Positions 9,650-18,588 of a DNA stretch of 64,000 nucleotides are shown here, piece by piece; positions within the stretch are counted from its first letter, which is position 1, and each line of letters begins with the position of its first letter. The stretch is taken from assembly GCF_007993755.1 (NCBI RefSeq), contig NZ_CP042467.1, positions 4,426,001 through 4,490,000 on the forward strand. The letters run 5' to 3'. This stretch comes from Microvenator marinus (GTDB taxonomy: Bacteria > Myxococcota_A > Bradymonadia > Bradymonadales > Bradymonadaceae). Below the pieces are notes generated by a model. It worked only from the letters and a program-made list of their open reading frames with translations. It was not told the origin of the DNA and did not search any database. Position numbers and translations under genes: made by a program.

Positions 9650-9834
9650 GCACCGAGCTACCGCAAGCCGTGTGCCAAAAGTTAAAAAACCTCGAACGTT
9701 GGCTTGAGATGCGGTCCTCACCTAGTTATGCTTCACGAGAGTTCTTGCCCAAATAAGTTGGTTCTGAATGCGGGTGGTTGTTTTTTGCGCGAGTGTTGTA
9801 CGTAAATTGAACAGATGGTGGCAAGGGCGTTGAT

Positions 9835-12306
9835 ATGCGAAGATTTCTTTTGGTCGTTTTGGTTCTTTCCTTGAGTTGTGGCGAGGATATTTCAAAGAAG
9901 ACACCGGTCCCCGAACCCATGGAAGACATGAACACCGCGGACATGAACACCGCGGACATGAATACGCAGGAGGACATGTCTGGGGATTTTGAATCAGACA
10001 CCGGCACGGACGGTGCTGAAGACATGAGCAATCCGTGCGATTTGGTAGATTGTGGCCAAAACGCAGAGTGCCTAGTGGTAGAGGACCAAGCCATTTGCGA
10101 ATGTCTGGAAGGTTTTGAATTGGATGGCCAGGATTGTGTGCCGGAGAACGAAGGCCCAACTCTTCAGAATCTTCCTGCGGAAGAGTCCGGCGCAAGGTCG
10201 GAGTCGGATTCCTTCACGATCACTGCGACCGACCCCAATCCTAATGACGTCCTCACTTTCGGACTTGTGGATTCGACCTGCCCCTTTGATGTGCAGGTCG
10301 TGGCTGCCACCGGTGTGGTGACCTGGAATTGCCCCGCGACAACATTGAGTTGTGGCGTCAATCTACAAGTCAAAGACGATAGTGGTCTGACTGACGTCGA
10401 GGCACTCACCATTCACTGTGTTCGGAGCCTGCCCGTCATCAGTTCCACACCGCCTACTATGGTCGATGAGCACGAAACGCTGAGCTACGACGTTCAGTGC
10501 CAAGACCCTGAAGGAAGTCCAGTCACCATTTCTAGAGCGGCTGACGATACCTGCGGGGGCATCATTCAGACTAACCGCTACGTCTTTACGCCAGGTGAGA
10601 CGGATGGAGGAAACGCATGCCTTTTGAAGATTCAATGCTCCAACGGCGAGACGACCGAAACACAGAGTTCCACGTTGAGTATTCAAGAAACGAATGAGCC
10701 GCCTTCTCACGTCACGCTACCCACCACCGCATCCGCCCCATGGGGCCGTGCGGGAAGTATCCAACTCGCCGGTGCTGACTCCGATATCCCGCAGCAGAGC
10801 CTTGAATTCACTCGATTGAGCTCCACGTGTTCCTACAACGTGGATGTTTCGCTCGGCGGTGCTGTATCGTTTCTCTGCCAGAACTCGACAGGCACGTGTT
10901 CTACCCAGATCCGGGTATCGGATGGCCTCAGTGCTGCGACCTCTACGTTGACTACCGCGTGCACAAACGCCGCGCCTTCAGCCTCGAACGTGAGTGTCTC
11001 ACCAGCACAACCGTCCTCACCCGGAGCCCTGCTGACCTGTTCTTACACCTTTGCGGACCCCGATTCCGACGCCGACCAATCCACTCTTCAATGGTATTTG
11101 AACGGGAGTCCCACCGGCGTGACCTCTTCGACCTTCAGTGCGTACGGAGAGGGCGACGAAGTGCAGTGTCGAGTCACGCCAAGTGATGGGATTTCGAGCG
11201 GAACCACCCGACTTTCGAACATCGTTGTGGGTCCCCTTCAGCCCTTCGTCAGATTGGGGGAAGCTCATGCGTGCGCTCGTACCGCAGCCGGAGGCGTCAA
11301 GTGCTGGGGGAACAATTTCTATGGAAAAGTCGGTGGACCAAACCTATCCGGCAGTTCGTACTATGCGCCGTATACACCCGGAAACCTCACCAGTGGTGTC
11401 ACGCTGATGGATGTGGGAAACAACTTCTCTTGCGCGGTGCACAACGGGACCCTGAAATGTTGGGGCTCAGCAGGGTACGGTTTGCTCGGTACAGCTCTTC
11501 AGGGCGCACAGCCGAACCCTGTCAGCGTGCTTAGCGGCGGAATCACCCAAATCGCTGCCGGAAGTACACACGTCTGTGTGGTTCAGAATGGGGCGGTGAA
11601 GTGCTGGGGAGGAAACGCCGAGGGTCAGTCTGGAAACACGTCCACCTATAACGCAACCGAGGGTAACCCGTACCCAACCACGGTTTCCGGCATGACTTCA
11701 GGCATCACGAAAGTCGTCGCTGGAAGTAGCCATACCTGCGCCATCAAATCAGGTGCACTCTATTGTTGGGGCAATAACTATCACGGGCAGCTCGGTCTCA
11801 GTACGAACTTCCAAACCGATAACATGAACGCTTCGCCCAGCATCGTCAGTGGTATGTCTTCGGGAGTGACCGACGTGGTAGCCGGAGCCCTCCACACTTG
11901 CGCAGAACACAACGGCGTCTGGAAGTGCTGGGGCTTTAATCAGTGGTCACAGCTAGGCCGCACGACCACGTCGAACTTCAACTACCTGACTGGGACGGTG
12001 GCGGCCGATATGTCCGGCGCGGGCTTGGTACGGGCTGGCGGTGATAACGTGTGCTTCTTGGATTCAGGTTCCTTGAACTGCTGGGGCTCAAACTCTTGGG
12101 GGCAGCTGCTATCACCCACTTCCTACGAAACTATCGATTCGGAATTGCTGCTCCCTTCAGGGGTGACGGACGTGGGGATTGGCCGCCAGGCGGTCTGTGC
12201 TGTTGAGAATGGCCAGGTTTATTGCTGGGGAAGCGACTACAACGCCATCAGTGGCGGTGGGCAGTCCGTCTCAGCATACTTTCCCAAAACACTCATCAAT
12301 CTATAG
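9835..12306 (+). CDS. Surface lipoprotein with EGF-like domain and seven RCC1-type repeats
   Basis: This 823-residue protein has a signal with lipobox LSLSC (Cys at about 15), a 'DMNTA' repeat linker, an EGF-like Cys cluster (CDLVDCGQNAECLVVEDQAICEC, about residues 66-100), then Ig/cadherin-like modules from about 105 to 465. The C-terminal 350 residues hold seven repeats, each with a CAxxxG...xCWGxN signature (for example GVKCWGNNFYGKVGG). In RCC1-family proteins seven such repeats close a seven-bladed beta-propeller, so a complete propeller is expected. By analogy with related myxobacterial proteins it is probably exposed at the cell surface for binding; no ligand can be inferred. The gene at 31395-33710 has the same lipobox-linker-propeller plan with different middle domains. 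The tail overlaps the convergent hydrolase gene by 11 bases. Confidence 0.85.
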   Translation: MRRFLLVVLVLSLSCGEDISKKTPVPEPMEDMNTADMNTADMNTQEDMSGDFESDTGTDGAEDMSNPCDLVDCGQNAECLVVEDQAICECLEGFELDGQDCVPENEGPTLQNLPAEESGARSESDSFTITATDPNPNDVLTFGLVDSTCPFDVQVVAATGVVTWNCPATTLSCGVNLQVKDDSGLTDVEALTIHCVRSLPVISSTPPTMVDEHETLSYDVQCQDPEGSPVTISRAADDTCGGIIQTNRYVFTPGETDGGNACLLKIQCSNGETTETQSSTLSIQETNEPPSHVTLPTTASAPWGRAGSIQLAGADSDIPQQSLEFTRLSSTCSYNVDVSLGGAVSFLCQNSTGTCSTQIRVSDGLSAATSTLTTACTNAAPSASNVSVSPAQPSSPGALLTCSYTFADPDSDADQSTLQWYLNGSPTGVTSSTFSAYGEGDEVQCRVTPSDGISSGTTRLSNIVVGPLQPFVRLGEAHACARTAAGGVKCWGNNFYGKVGGPNLSGSSYYAPYTPGNLTSGVTLMDVGNNFSCAVHNGTLKCWGSAGYGLLGTALQGAQPNPVSVLSGGITQIAAGSTHVCVVQNGAVKCWGGNAEGQSGNTSTYNATEGNPYPTTVSGMTSGITKVVAGSSHTCAIKSGALYCWGNNYHGQLGLSTNFQTDNMNASPSIVSGMSSGVTDVVAGALHTCAEHNGVWKCWGFNQWSQLGRTTTSNFNYLTGTVAADMSGAGLVRAGGDNVCFLDSGSLNCWGSNSWGQLLSPTSYETIDSELLLPSGVTDVGIGRQAVCAVENGQVYCWGSDYNAISGGGQSVSAYFPKTLINL
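9925..9969 (+). repeat. 15-bp in-frame tandem repeat (DMNTA linker)
   Basis: Three copies of a 15-base unit starting GACATGAACACCGCG, the first two identical and the third diverged. They encode the DMNTA repeats directly after the lipobox of the RCC1 lipoprotein. The near-identity at the DNA level points to recent slippage or recombination, so linker length may vary among strains. Confidence 0.85.
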
Positions 12307-13123
12307 TCTCCAAGAAATCCGAGATATCCTTCCAGTAGACTTTGGAATCCGGCGGGAAATCGTTGTGGTCGCAATCGTACGAGATAAGGCGACCACCGGT
12401 AGCGGCGGCCAATTTCTGGGCATGGTGAAAGGGCACAACGGAGTCGTGGGTGCCGTGCATCACAAGGACCGGAATCTTCTGTTCTTCAACCACGCTCAAG
12501 GTGTCAAAAGGATCACTCACGAGAAATGCCGGTAGGAAGAACTGAGAAGCAAAAGACGACACGCTGGTAAAGGTGGACTGCAAGATGATTGCTTTCGCCG
12601 GCCGATGAAGCAAGAGCTGGCCCACCGCACCACCGCCAAGGGAGCGGCCGTGAAACACTATGCGGTCTTTGTCCACATCTTCTCGTTGAACCAACCAGTC
12701 ATAGAATTTAATGAAATCTTCGGTAATCGCGTCTTGTGAAGGGTCTCCTGCGGAGCGCCCATAGCCGCGGTATTCAGGTAGCAGCACGTTGAAACCCATC
12801 TTGCGATACGGCTCCATTTCATGCGGCCAGTAGTCGATGAGCTCCCCGTTTCCGTGTGCAAGAATCACCGTTGGACGAGCACCTGTGCCTTCTCCCGGCA
12901 AGAACCACCCTTCAACTTTGCCCTGCGGTGACTCCACATAAGTCTTCTCTATCCCCGCGACCCCGTAGCCCGGATTTGGAAGTGGTTGAGCGTAGTGTCT
13001 GGGAAAGAGCATTGAGCGTTGAAAGAAAGTAATCATGAGGCCATAAAGCAAATAGACGATGAAAAGAGCAAGGGTGATTCGCCGCAAGGAGCGCAGATGC
13101 TTTTGAAAATTTCTACCACTCAT
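12296..13123 (-). CDS. Membrane-anchored alpha/beta hydrolase (ABHD13/ABHD17-like)
   Basis: The 275-residue product has an N-terminal transmembrane helix (LALFIVYLLYGLMITFF, about residues 18-34) followed by a serine-hydrolase domain. Visible are the oxyanion-hole motif LAHGNGE, the nucleophile elbow GRSLGG, the acid in VMHGTHDSVVP and the catalytic His in YDCDHNDF. The pattern after the anchor (SMLFPRHYAQ, then GWFLPG) fits the BEM46/ABHD13 group of membrane-associated esterases or thioesterases; the substrate is unknown. The 3' end overlaps the RCC1 gene. The 5' end overlaps the start of the divergent hen1 gene by 27 bases, so either the two share a tight divergent promoter region or the hydrolase starts at an internal Met. 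Confidence 0.85.
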   Translation of the reverse strand: MSGRNFQKHLRSLRRITLALFIVYLLYGLMITFFQRSMLFPRHYAQPLPNPGYGVAGIEKTYVESPQGKVEGWFLPGEGTGARPTVILAHGNGELIDYWPHEMEPYRKMGFNVLLPEYRGYGRSAGDPSQDAITEDFIKFYDWLVQREDVDKDRIVFHGRSLGGGAVGQLLLHRPAKAIILQSTFTSVSSFASQFFLPAFLVSDPFDTLSVVEEQKIPVLVMHGTHDSVVPFHHAQKLAAATGGRLISYDCDHNDFPPDSKVYWKDISDFLETID

Positions 13124-14476
13124 ACGCCTGCCACGGACTTAGGCTATCTTCTGCACAAACATCCAGACCGGGCCCAAGTGTTTGACGTGGGCTTTGGAGA
13201 TGCGCACGTTTTTTACACCGAAGCCAACGACATGCGAACGACGGCCGCTATGTTATTGGATGTCGACCCAGTTCGACTGGTGCGCTCCCTCGACCCCAAG
13301 CATTCTGCACCCTTGCATCAGTACGTCAACGATCGGCCCTATGTGTCCTCATCATTCATGAGCGTGGCGATGGGTCGTGTGTTCTCAACCGCGATTTCGG
13401 GAATCTGCAAGATGCGTCCTGAACTCGTTGAAACAGCAATCCCGCTTGAATTCAGTGTGGATGTAGTCTCCGCGCGTGGCGGTGAAGGAGCGATCCGCGG
13501 GTTCTTTGAGCCCCTTGGATACACCGTGGAAGTTCAAGGCGTTGTGCTCGACTCAGAGTTAGGCTGGGAGCACTCTTCGCACTATCATTTGAGCTTAAGT
13601 CACACGCTGCGTCTAAGTGACGCGCTCTCGCACCTCTTTGTACTCCTGCCCGCTCTGGATGATTCCAAACACTATTATGTGGCGGATGATGAGGTGGAAA
13701 AGCTGCTGAGGCACGGTGAAGGCTGGCTAAGCGCACATCCGCAGCATGAAGAGATCACCAGAAGGTATCTGGAGAGACGACGTGTGCTCGTGTTTAAGGC
13801 ATTGGACCGCCTGGTAAGTGAGGACGAAGAAAGGGACTCGGAGGCGCCCGCAGTGACTCCCGCTGAGGAACGTAGGAAATCACTGCATGACCAGCGACTT
13901 GACCGCGTCTTGGAGATCCTCGTGTCTAGCCCTGCGCGTTCGGTTCTCGACCTCGGCTGTGGGGAAGGGAAGCTTCTTCGCCGACTCGTGACCAAGTCTC
14001 AGTTTCAGCGCATTCTTGGCCTTGATGTCTCACACAAGAGCCTTGAGATTGCGTCTAGGCGCCTGAGGCTCAATGAGATGTCGAACGAGCGTCAAGATCG
14101 GCTTCAGTTGGTTCATGGGTCGCTCCTCTACCGAGACAAGAGACTTGAAGGCTTTGACGCAGCAGCATTGGTCGAGGTTATTGAACATCTCGACGAGGCG
14201 AGGTTGTCCACATTGGAGCGAAACGTGTTTGAGTTCTCGCGCCCAGGTACCGTGGTCGTGACTACGCCAAACGTCGAGTACAACGCGGTCTTCGCCGATA
14301 TGGAGGGGTTCAGGCACTCCGACCATCGGTTCGAATGGACACGGGCTGAGTTTGAGTCATGGGCCAAACGCGTGGCGACGTTCTATGGCTATTCCGTAGA
14401 GTTTGAAGGAATCGGCGAGCCCCACGAGGAGTTTGGGGCACCGAGCCAGGCAGCGGTGTTCAGGAGGGATGTATGA
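13097..14476 (+). CDS. hen1: Hen1: RNA 3'-terminal ribose 2'-O-methyltransferase
   Basis: The start is set at 13097 because AAGGAG (13086-13091) lies five bases upstream and the resulting N-terminus, MLLKISTTHTPATDLGYLLHKHP, is the characteristic opening of bacterial Hen1. The length, 459 residues, is normal. The N-terminal half is the Hen1-specific domain known to be needed for the ligase activity of Pnkp. The C-terminal half is a SAM methyltransferase with VLDLGCGEGKLLRRL (about residue 275) and the metal-binding EVIEHLDE motif. In this system Hen1 methylates the 2'-OH at the cut RNA 3' end before sealing so that the same ribotoxin cannot cut again. Its stop overlaps the pnkp start (ATGA, 14473-14476), a standard coupled cassette. 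Confidence 0.95.
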   Translation: MLLKISTTHTPATDLGYLLHKHPDRAQVFDVGFGDAHVFYTEANDMRTTAAMLLDVDPVRLVRSLDPKHSAPLHQYVNDRPYVSSSFMSVAMGRVFSTAISGICKMRPELVETAIPLEFSVDVVSARGGEGAIRGFFEPLGYTVEVQGVVLDSELGWEHSSHYHLSLSHTLRLSDALSHLFVLLPALDDSKHYYVADDEVEKLLRHGEGWLSAHPQHEEITRRYLERRRVLVFKALDRLVSEDEERDSEAPAVTPAEERRKSLHDQRLDRVLEILVSSPARSVLDLGCGEGKLLRRLVTKSQFQRILGLDVSHKSLEIASRRLRLNEMSNERQDRLQLVHGSLLYRDKRLEGFDAAALVEVIEHLDEARLSTLERNVFEFSRPGTVVVTTPNVEYNAVFADMEGFRHSDHRFEWTRAEFESWAKRVATFYGYSVEFEGIGEPHEEFGAPSQAAVFRRDV

Positions 14477-17016
14477 AGATTTCGATACCAGATCCATCAT
14501 TGGTCGTACTTATTGGCCCGTCTGGAGCAGGAAAATCCACCTTCGCTCAGAGGCATTTTGCCCCTACCGAGATTCTTTCGTCGGACCGATTTCGTGGACT
14601 GATTTCCGACGACGAAAACAGTATGGAGGCTACGAGTGATGCCTTTGAAGCGCTTCACTTCATGTTGGACAAGCGCCTCAAGAACAGGCGAATGACCGTA
14701 GTAGATGCCACAAACGTCCAAGCTCACGCCCGCGAGGAGTTGCTCAGAATTGCCAGGCGCCACGACCTCTTGAGCGTTGCTATCGTCTTCGATTTACCTC
14801 AAAAGCTATGTCAGGAACGAAACGACGCGCGCCCAGACCGAGATATGGGTCCTCACGTCATTCGACGCCACCTCGCCGACATGCGGCGTGGGTTTAAGGA
14901 TATCCGTAGAAGGTTCAAACAAGTCTTCGTTCTGAACTCAGAGGCCGAGGTCAATGCAGTAGAGGTGGAGAGAAGGCCGCTCTTCTCCGATCACCGCGAT
15001 ATGACAGGTCCATTCGATATCATCGGTGATATTCACGGTTGCTATGACGAGCTTCGTGAGCTCGTCCAAGAGCTTGGCTATCAGGTGGAGTTGAACGATA
15101 CGGACCCGTGGGAAGCCCCCGCCTACGGATATAAGAACATCACCCACCCAGAGGGAAGAACCCTCTTCTTCGTGGGAGATTTTTGTGACCGCGGTCCTGC
15201 TACTCCGGAAGTTTTCCGATTTGCCATGGCGGCAGTTAATGCTTTCGGGGCACGCGCCGTGCCGGGTAATCACGACGTAAAGCTTGCCAATGCACTCAGA
15301 GGTAAACGCGTGAAGACCGCGCATGGCCTTGCGCTCTCGCTTGAGCAGTTGGCAGAAGTTCCTGAGTCGTTCAAGCAGGATATCATTGAATGGGTGGATA
15401 GTCTGGTTTCGCATCAAGTCCTGGATTCGGGCCGACTCTGCGTGGCTCACGCTGGAATGCGTGAGGACTACCAGATGCGCGCTTCGGGTCGCGTTCGAAC
15501 CTTCGCACTCTATGGGGATACCACCGGCGAAGTTGATGACTTAGGGATGCCTGTGCGCCTCGACTGGGCCTCCGAGTACGAAGGCAAAGCTCTCGTCGTG
15601 TTTGGCCATACCGCGATGGCACGTCCACGTTGGATGAATAACAGCGTTTGTATTGATACGGGGTGTGTCTTCGGGGGCGCTCTGAGCGCGCTAAAGTATC
15701 CAGAGCGTGAAATCATCAGTGTGCCGGCGAAGCAAGTCTGGGCTGAACCCGTGAGACCTCTTGGCCAGCCGATGAACCCTGAAGACGACGGCGTGCTCGA
15801 TATCGAGCGATTTTCCGGACGAATCGGAATCGAAACATCGCTGATGAATCGGGTCTCCATCGCGGCCGAGAACACGAACGCGGCCATGGAAGTGATGAGT
15901 CGATTCGCCATCGATCCACGCTGGCTTGTCTACCTTCCTCCCACCATGTCCCCATGTAAGACCTCGGAGACAGAGCTTCTAGAAGCGCCGCGCGAAGCTT
16001 TTGATGAATTTGAGTCTTGGGGCGTAAAGACCGTGATCTGCCAGGAAAAGCACATGGGCTCGAGGGCCGTGCTCGTGTTGTGTCGAACGCTCGAAGTTTC
16101 AAAAGAGCGTTTCGATGGCATTAACCTTGGGGTGATCTACACGCGAAGTGGACGGCCGTTTTTCGAACGTGACCTCGAGGCAAGGCTCGTCAAGCGCGTG
16201 GTTGATGCCCTTGAAAAAAGCGGTATCTGGGATGAGTTGGGTGCTAAGGTCTTAGTATTGGACGCTGAGCTCATGCCTTGGAGTGCTAAAGCAGTGGAGT
16301 TGATTCGCGGTCAGTACGCCAGGGTAGGGGCGGCGGCCGAAGCGAGTCTCAAGAGTGCACTAGAGGCGGTGAAAGCGGCAATAGCACGCGGAATCGACCC
16401 AGGCGTTCAGCCACAATTGGAGCGACGCATCGAAGACGTTGAAAAGTATCGTCGTGCCTATCGTGCCTACACATGGGCCATAAACTCAGACGACGACTAT
16501 CGCATCGCTGCGTTTCACTTCCTCGCCTCCGACACACAGGTCTTCACCAACAATGACCATCTTTGGCATATGGCCATGGCGGAGAAGCTGGCCAGCACCC
16601 AAGATCCTGTCTTGATGGCAACCCAATGGCGGAGTGTGGATTTGGACAACCCCGAGTCGCGTACCGAGGCGGAATCTTGGTGGAAGTCCATGACAGGCGC
16701 AGGAGGTGAGGGCATGGTGGTCAAGCCTCTCGACTTCGTTCACTTGCAAGCGGGCAAGGTTCAGCAACCAGCCATCAAGGTGCGTGGGCCCGAGTATCTG
16801 CGCATCATCTACGGGCCAGCCTACCTTGAGGAAGGAAATCTAAACAGACTTCGAAAGAGGGGGCTTGGGCGAAAAAGAGGCCTTGCACTTCGGGAGTTTG
16901 CACTCGGGATGGAGGGTCTTGAGCGTTTTGCTCGAGGTGACTCATTGGTGCGAGTGCACGAATGTGCATTTGGTGTTCTGGCACTCGAAAGTGAGCCTGT
17001 GGACCCGAGACTCTAG
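14473..17016 (+). CDS. pnkp: Pnkp: polynucleotide kinase-phosphatase-ligase for RNA repair
   Basis: The 847-residue protein has all three modules of bacterial Pnkp. The 5'-kinase has P-loop GPSGAGKST (residues 15-23, K21). The metallophosphatase, about residues 180-440, has GDIHG (D186, H188), GDFCDRG (D236) and GNHD (N266, H267, D268). The ligase-type adenylyltransferase has its nucleotidyl lysine in EKHMGSR (K526) and a late VVKPL motif. The family heals 2',3'-cyclic-P/5'-OH ends of ribotoxin-cut RNA and, together with Hen1, ligates them in the cytoplasm. No motif residue looks lost, so it should be active. It is coupled to hen1 and convergent with the aminomutase gene, overlapping its stop by four bases. 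Confidence 0.96.
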   Translation: MKISIPDPSLVVLIGPSGAGKSTFAQRHFAPTEILSSDRFRGLISDDENSMEATSDAFEALHFMLDKRLKNRRMTVVDATNVQAHAREELLRIARRHDLLSVAIVFDLPQKLCQERNDARPDRDMGPHVIRRHLADMRRGFKDIRRRFKQVFVLNSEAEVNAVEVERRPLFSDHRDMTGPFDIIGDIHGCYDELRELVQELGYQVELNDTDPWEAPAYGYKNITHPEGRTLFFVGDFCDRGPATPEVFRFAMAAVNAFGARAVPGNHDVKLANALRGKRVKTAHGLALSLEQLAEVPESFKQDIIEWVDSLVSHQVLDSGRLCVAHAGMREDYQMRASGRVRTFALYGDTTGEVDDLGMPVRLDWASEYEGKALVVFGHTAMARPRWMNNSVCIDTGCVFGGALSALKYPEREIISVPAKQVWAEPVRPLGQPMNPEDDGVLDIERFSGRIGIETSLMNRVSIAAENTNAAMEVMSRFAIDPRWLVYLPPTMSPCKTSETELLEAPREAFDEFESWGVKTVICQEKHMGSRAVLVLCRTLEVSKERFDGINLGVIYTRSGRPFFERDLEARLVKRVVDALEKSGIWDELGAKVLVLDAELMPWSAKAVELIRGQYARVGAAAEASLKSALEAVKAAIARGIDPGVQPQLERRIEDVEKYRRAYRAYTWAINSDDDYRIAAFHFLASDTQVFTNNDHLWHMAMAEKLASTQDPVLMATQWRSVDLDNPESRTEAESWWKSMTGAGGEGMVVKPLDFVHLQAGKVQQPAIKVRGPEYLRIIYGPAYLEEGNLNRLRKRGLGRKRGLALREFALGMEGLERFARGDSLVRVHECAFGVLALESEPVDPRL

Positions 17017-17024
17017 TTTCTCGG
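17005..17024. terminator. Possible bidirectional hairpin at the pnkp/kamD convergent stops
   Basis: CCGAGA (17005-17010) and TCTCGG (17019-17024) form a perfect 6-bp stem around an 8-base loop that contains both stop codons. There is no strong T-run on either side, so termination is only suggested by the position between two convergent genes. Confidence 0.3.
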
Positions 17025-18581
17025 TTCGAGTCCGCGCTCGCGTCTCAATTCGTCTTCGATCGGGTTGTAGTAGTCCTCGGCTTTCACAAAGACGCCCTGA
17101 AGTCCTTTTCCGCCTGTCTTTGCACGGAAGACATCCGCGAATACTCCAGCTTCTAGAACCTCAAAGAGCCCTGTTTTTTCCACCCGTTCGAGGAGTTCAG
17201 TGGCTTCTTCCAAAACGCTCTGGGCGCGGGTCTGAATCATGCCGCCGGGCTTGTACTGGATCTCGTCTCCTAAAGCGCGCATGTTGTTCATGACGTACTG
17301 TGCATTTTCCAGCGCAAGATATCGATCACCCATATGAGGCGTGTGCATCGCTTCGGTCATCATGCCCAAGAGCTGAATGCCCTGTTTGGTCCAAACCCCG
17401 ATCATATTGAAGAGTGCATCCTGGATATGTCCTTTAAAGATGTTTCCAGTCATGTGTTTGGTGGGCGGCATATATTTGAGAGGGGCGTTCGGGAAAATCT
17501 CACGGGCCATCTGGGCCTGCGCGAGCTCCATGAGAAATCCGTTCTCGATCTCGGGATTCATCTCCATGGCGTGACCGAGCCCCATCTGTTCTTCGGGGAG
17601 ACCACTTCGAAGCGCAAACTGCTCGTTGATAAATTGGCTCGCGAGCACCGTATATGCAGCCTCCACAGCATCCGCAGTGGTCAGGTAGTTGTCCTCGCCG
17701 GTATTGATGACGATTCCCGCGCTCGCGTTGATAAGACGGCTGAAATACTGGTCGACAAACGTACGTTGCGGATTGATATCCCTGAAAAGAATGCCGTAGA
17801 GCGCGTCATTGAGCATGACGTCGAGCCGCTCCATAGCGCCCATAGCCGCGATCTCCGGCATGCAGAGCCCGCTACAATAGTTGCAGAGACGGATGTACCG
17901 CCCTAGCTCTTCTCCCACTTCATCGAGCTTCTCGCGAACGATTCTGAAGTTTGCTTGAGTGGCATAGGTGCCACCAAAGCCTTCTGTGGTAGGGCCATAG
18001 GGCACGTAGTCGAGTAGGCTTTGCCCTGTAGAGCGAATCACCGCGATGATATCAGCGCCCGCGCGAGCAGCCGTGGCCGCTTGCACTGCGTCTTCATAAA
18101 TATTGCCGGTGGCCACGATCACATAGTGAAGAGGTTCCGGTCTCGGTTGGCTTGCAGCGATCAATGCACTTCGTTTGGCCGCGTTTCCAGCGATAGTGGC
18201 CGCGGCCTCGCGTGCCAGTTTTGCTCCGAGTTCGTGAACGGCATCATCAGCCTCGTCCGGAATCTCGCTCAATTTGAGGCTTCCTGATGCGACCAGCTCC
18301 GCCACATCTTGTGCACTTCGCCCGGTATGAATCATGCCGCGGACAAGAGTGTGCATGATGCCACGCTCAAGGACTCCCGCTTCACGAGCGGCGTCCACGA
18401 GACGGTTGGGCAGCGGAATATCATCTTCATCTACACCGTCTACGCCGACGAGACGAAGGACCGTTCGCTCAATCGCCACGGTGGAGCGCTCAGAGATGAA
18501 CGTGTCCATGTCCTGAGCAATTAGGCCCGCAGCGTGCCGCGCACGTTCGATTAAATTTGGATCAAGTCCCAGAAGAGACAT
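17013..18581 (-). CDS. kamD: Lysine 5,6-aminomutase alpha subunit (KamD-like), apparently without its beta partner nearby
   Basis: With the ATG at 18581, preceded by GAGGT, the product has 522 residues, matching known KamD (about 516); the longer frame from 18686 runs into the upstream gene. Sequence blocks typical of the large catalytic subunit are present: a TIM-barrel region with YVIVATGNIYEDAVQAATAARAG, STGQSLLDYVPYGPTTEG and YMPPTKHMTGNIF. In characterised enzymes this subunit holds most PLP and adenosylcobalamin contacts, but the PLP-binding lysine and the B12 Rossmann domain sit on the beta subunit KamE, and no kamE is adjacent. The gene starts seven bases after the stop of the nucleotide-sugar dehydrogenase, so both probably share one transcript. 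Confidence 0.88.
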   Translation of the reverse strand: MSLLGLDPNLIERARHAAGLIAQDMDTFISERSTVAIERTVLRLVGVDGVDEDDIPLPNRLVDAAREAGVLERGIMHTLVRGMIHTGRSAQDVAELVASGSLKLSEIPDEADDAVHELGAKLAREAAATIAGNAAKRSALIAASQPRPEPLHYVIVATGNIYEDAVQAATAARAGADIIAVIRSTGQSLLDYVPYGPTTEGFGGTYATQANFRIVREKLDEVGEELGRYIRLCNYCSGLCMPEIAAMGAMERLDVMLNDALYGILFRDINPQRTFVDQYFSRLINASAGIVINTGEDNYLTTADAVEAAYTVLASQFINEQFALRSGLPEEQMGLGHAMEMNPEIENGFLMELAQAQMAREIFPNAPLKYMPPTKHMTGNIFKGHIQDALFNMIGVWTKQGIQLLGMMTEAMHTPHMGDRYLALENAQYVMNNMRALGDEIQYKPGGMIQTRAQSVLEEATELLERVEKTGLFEVLEAGVFADVFRAKTGGKGLQGVFVKAEDYYNPIEDELRRERGLEPRN

Positions 18582-18588
18582 CTTTACC

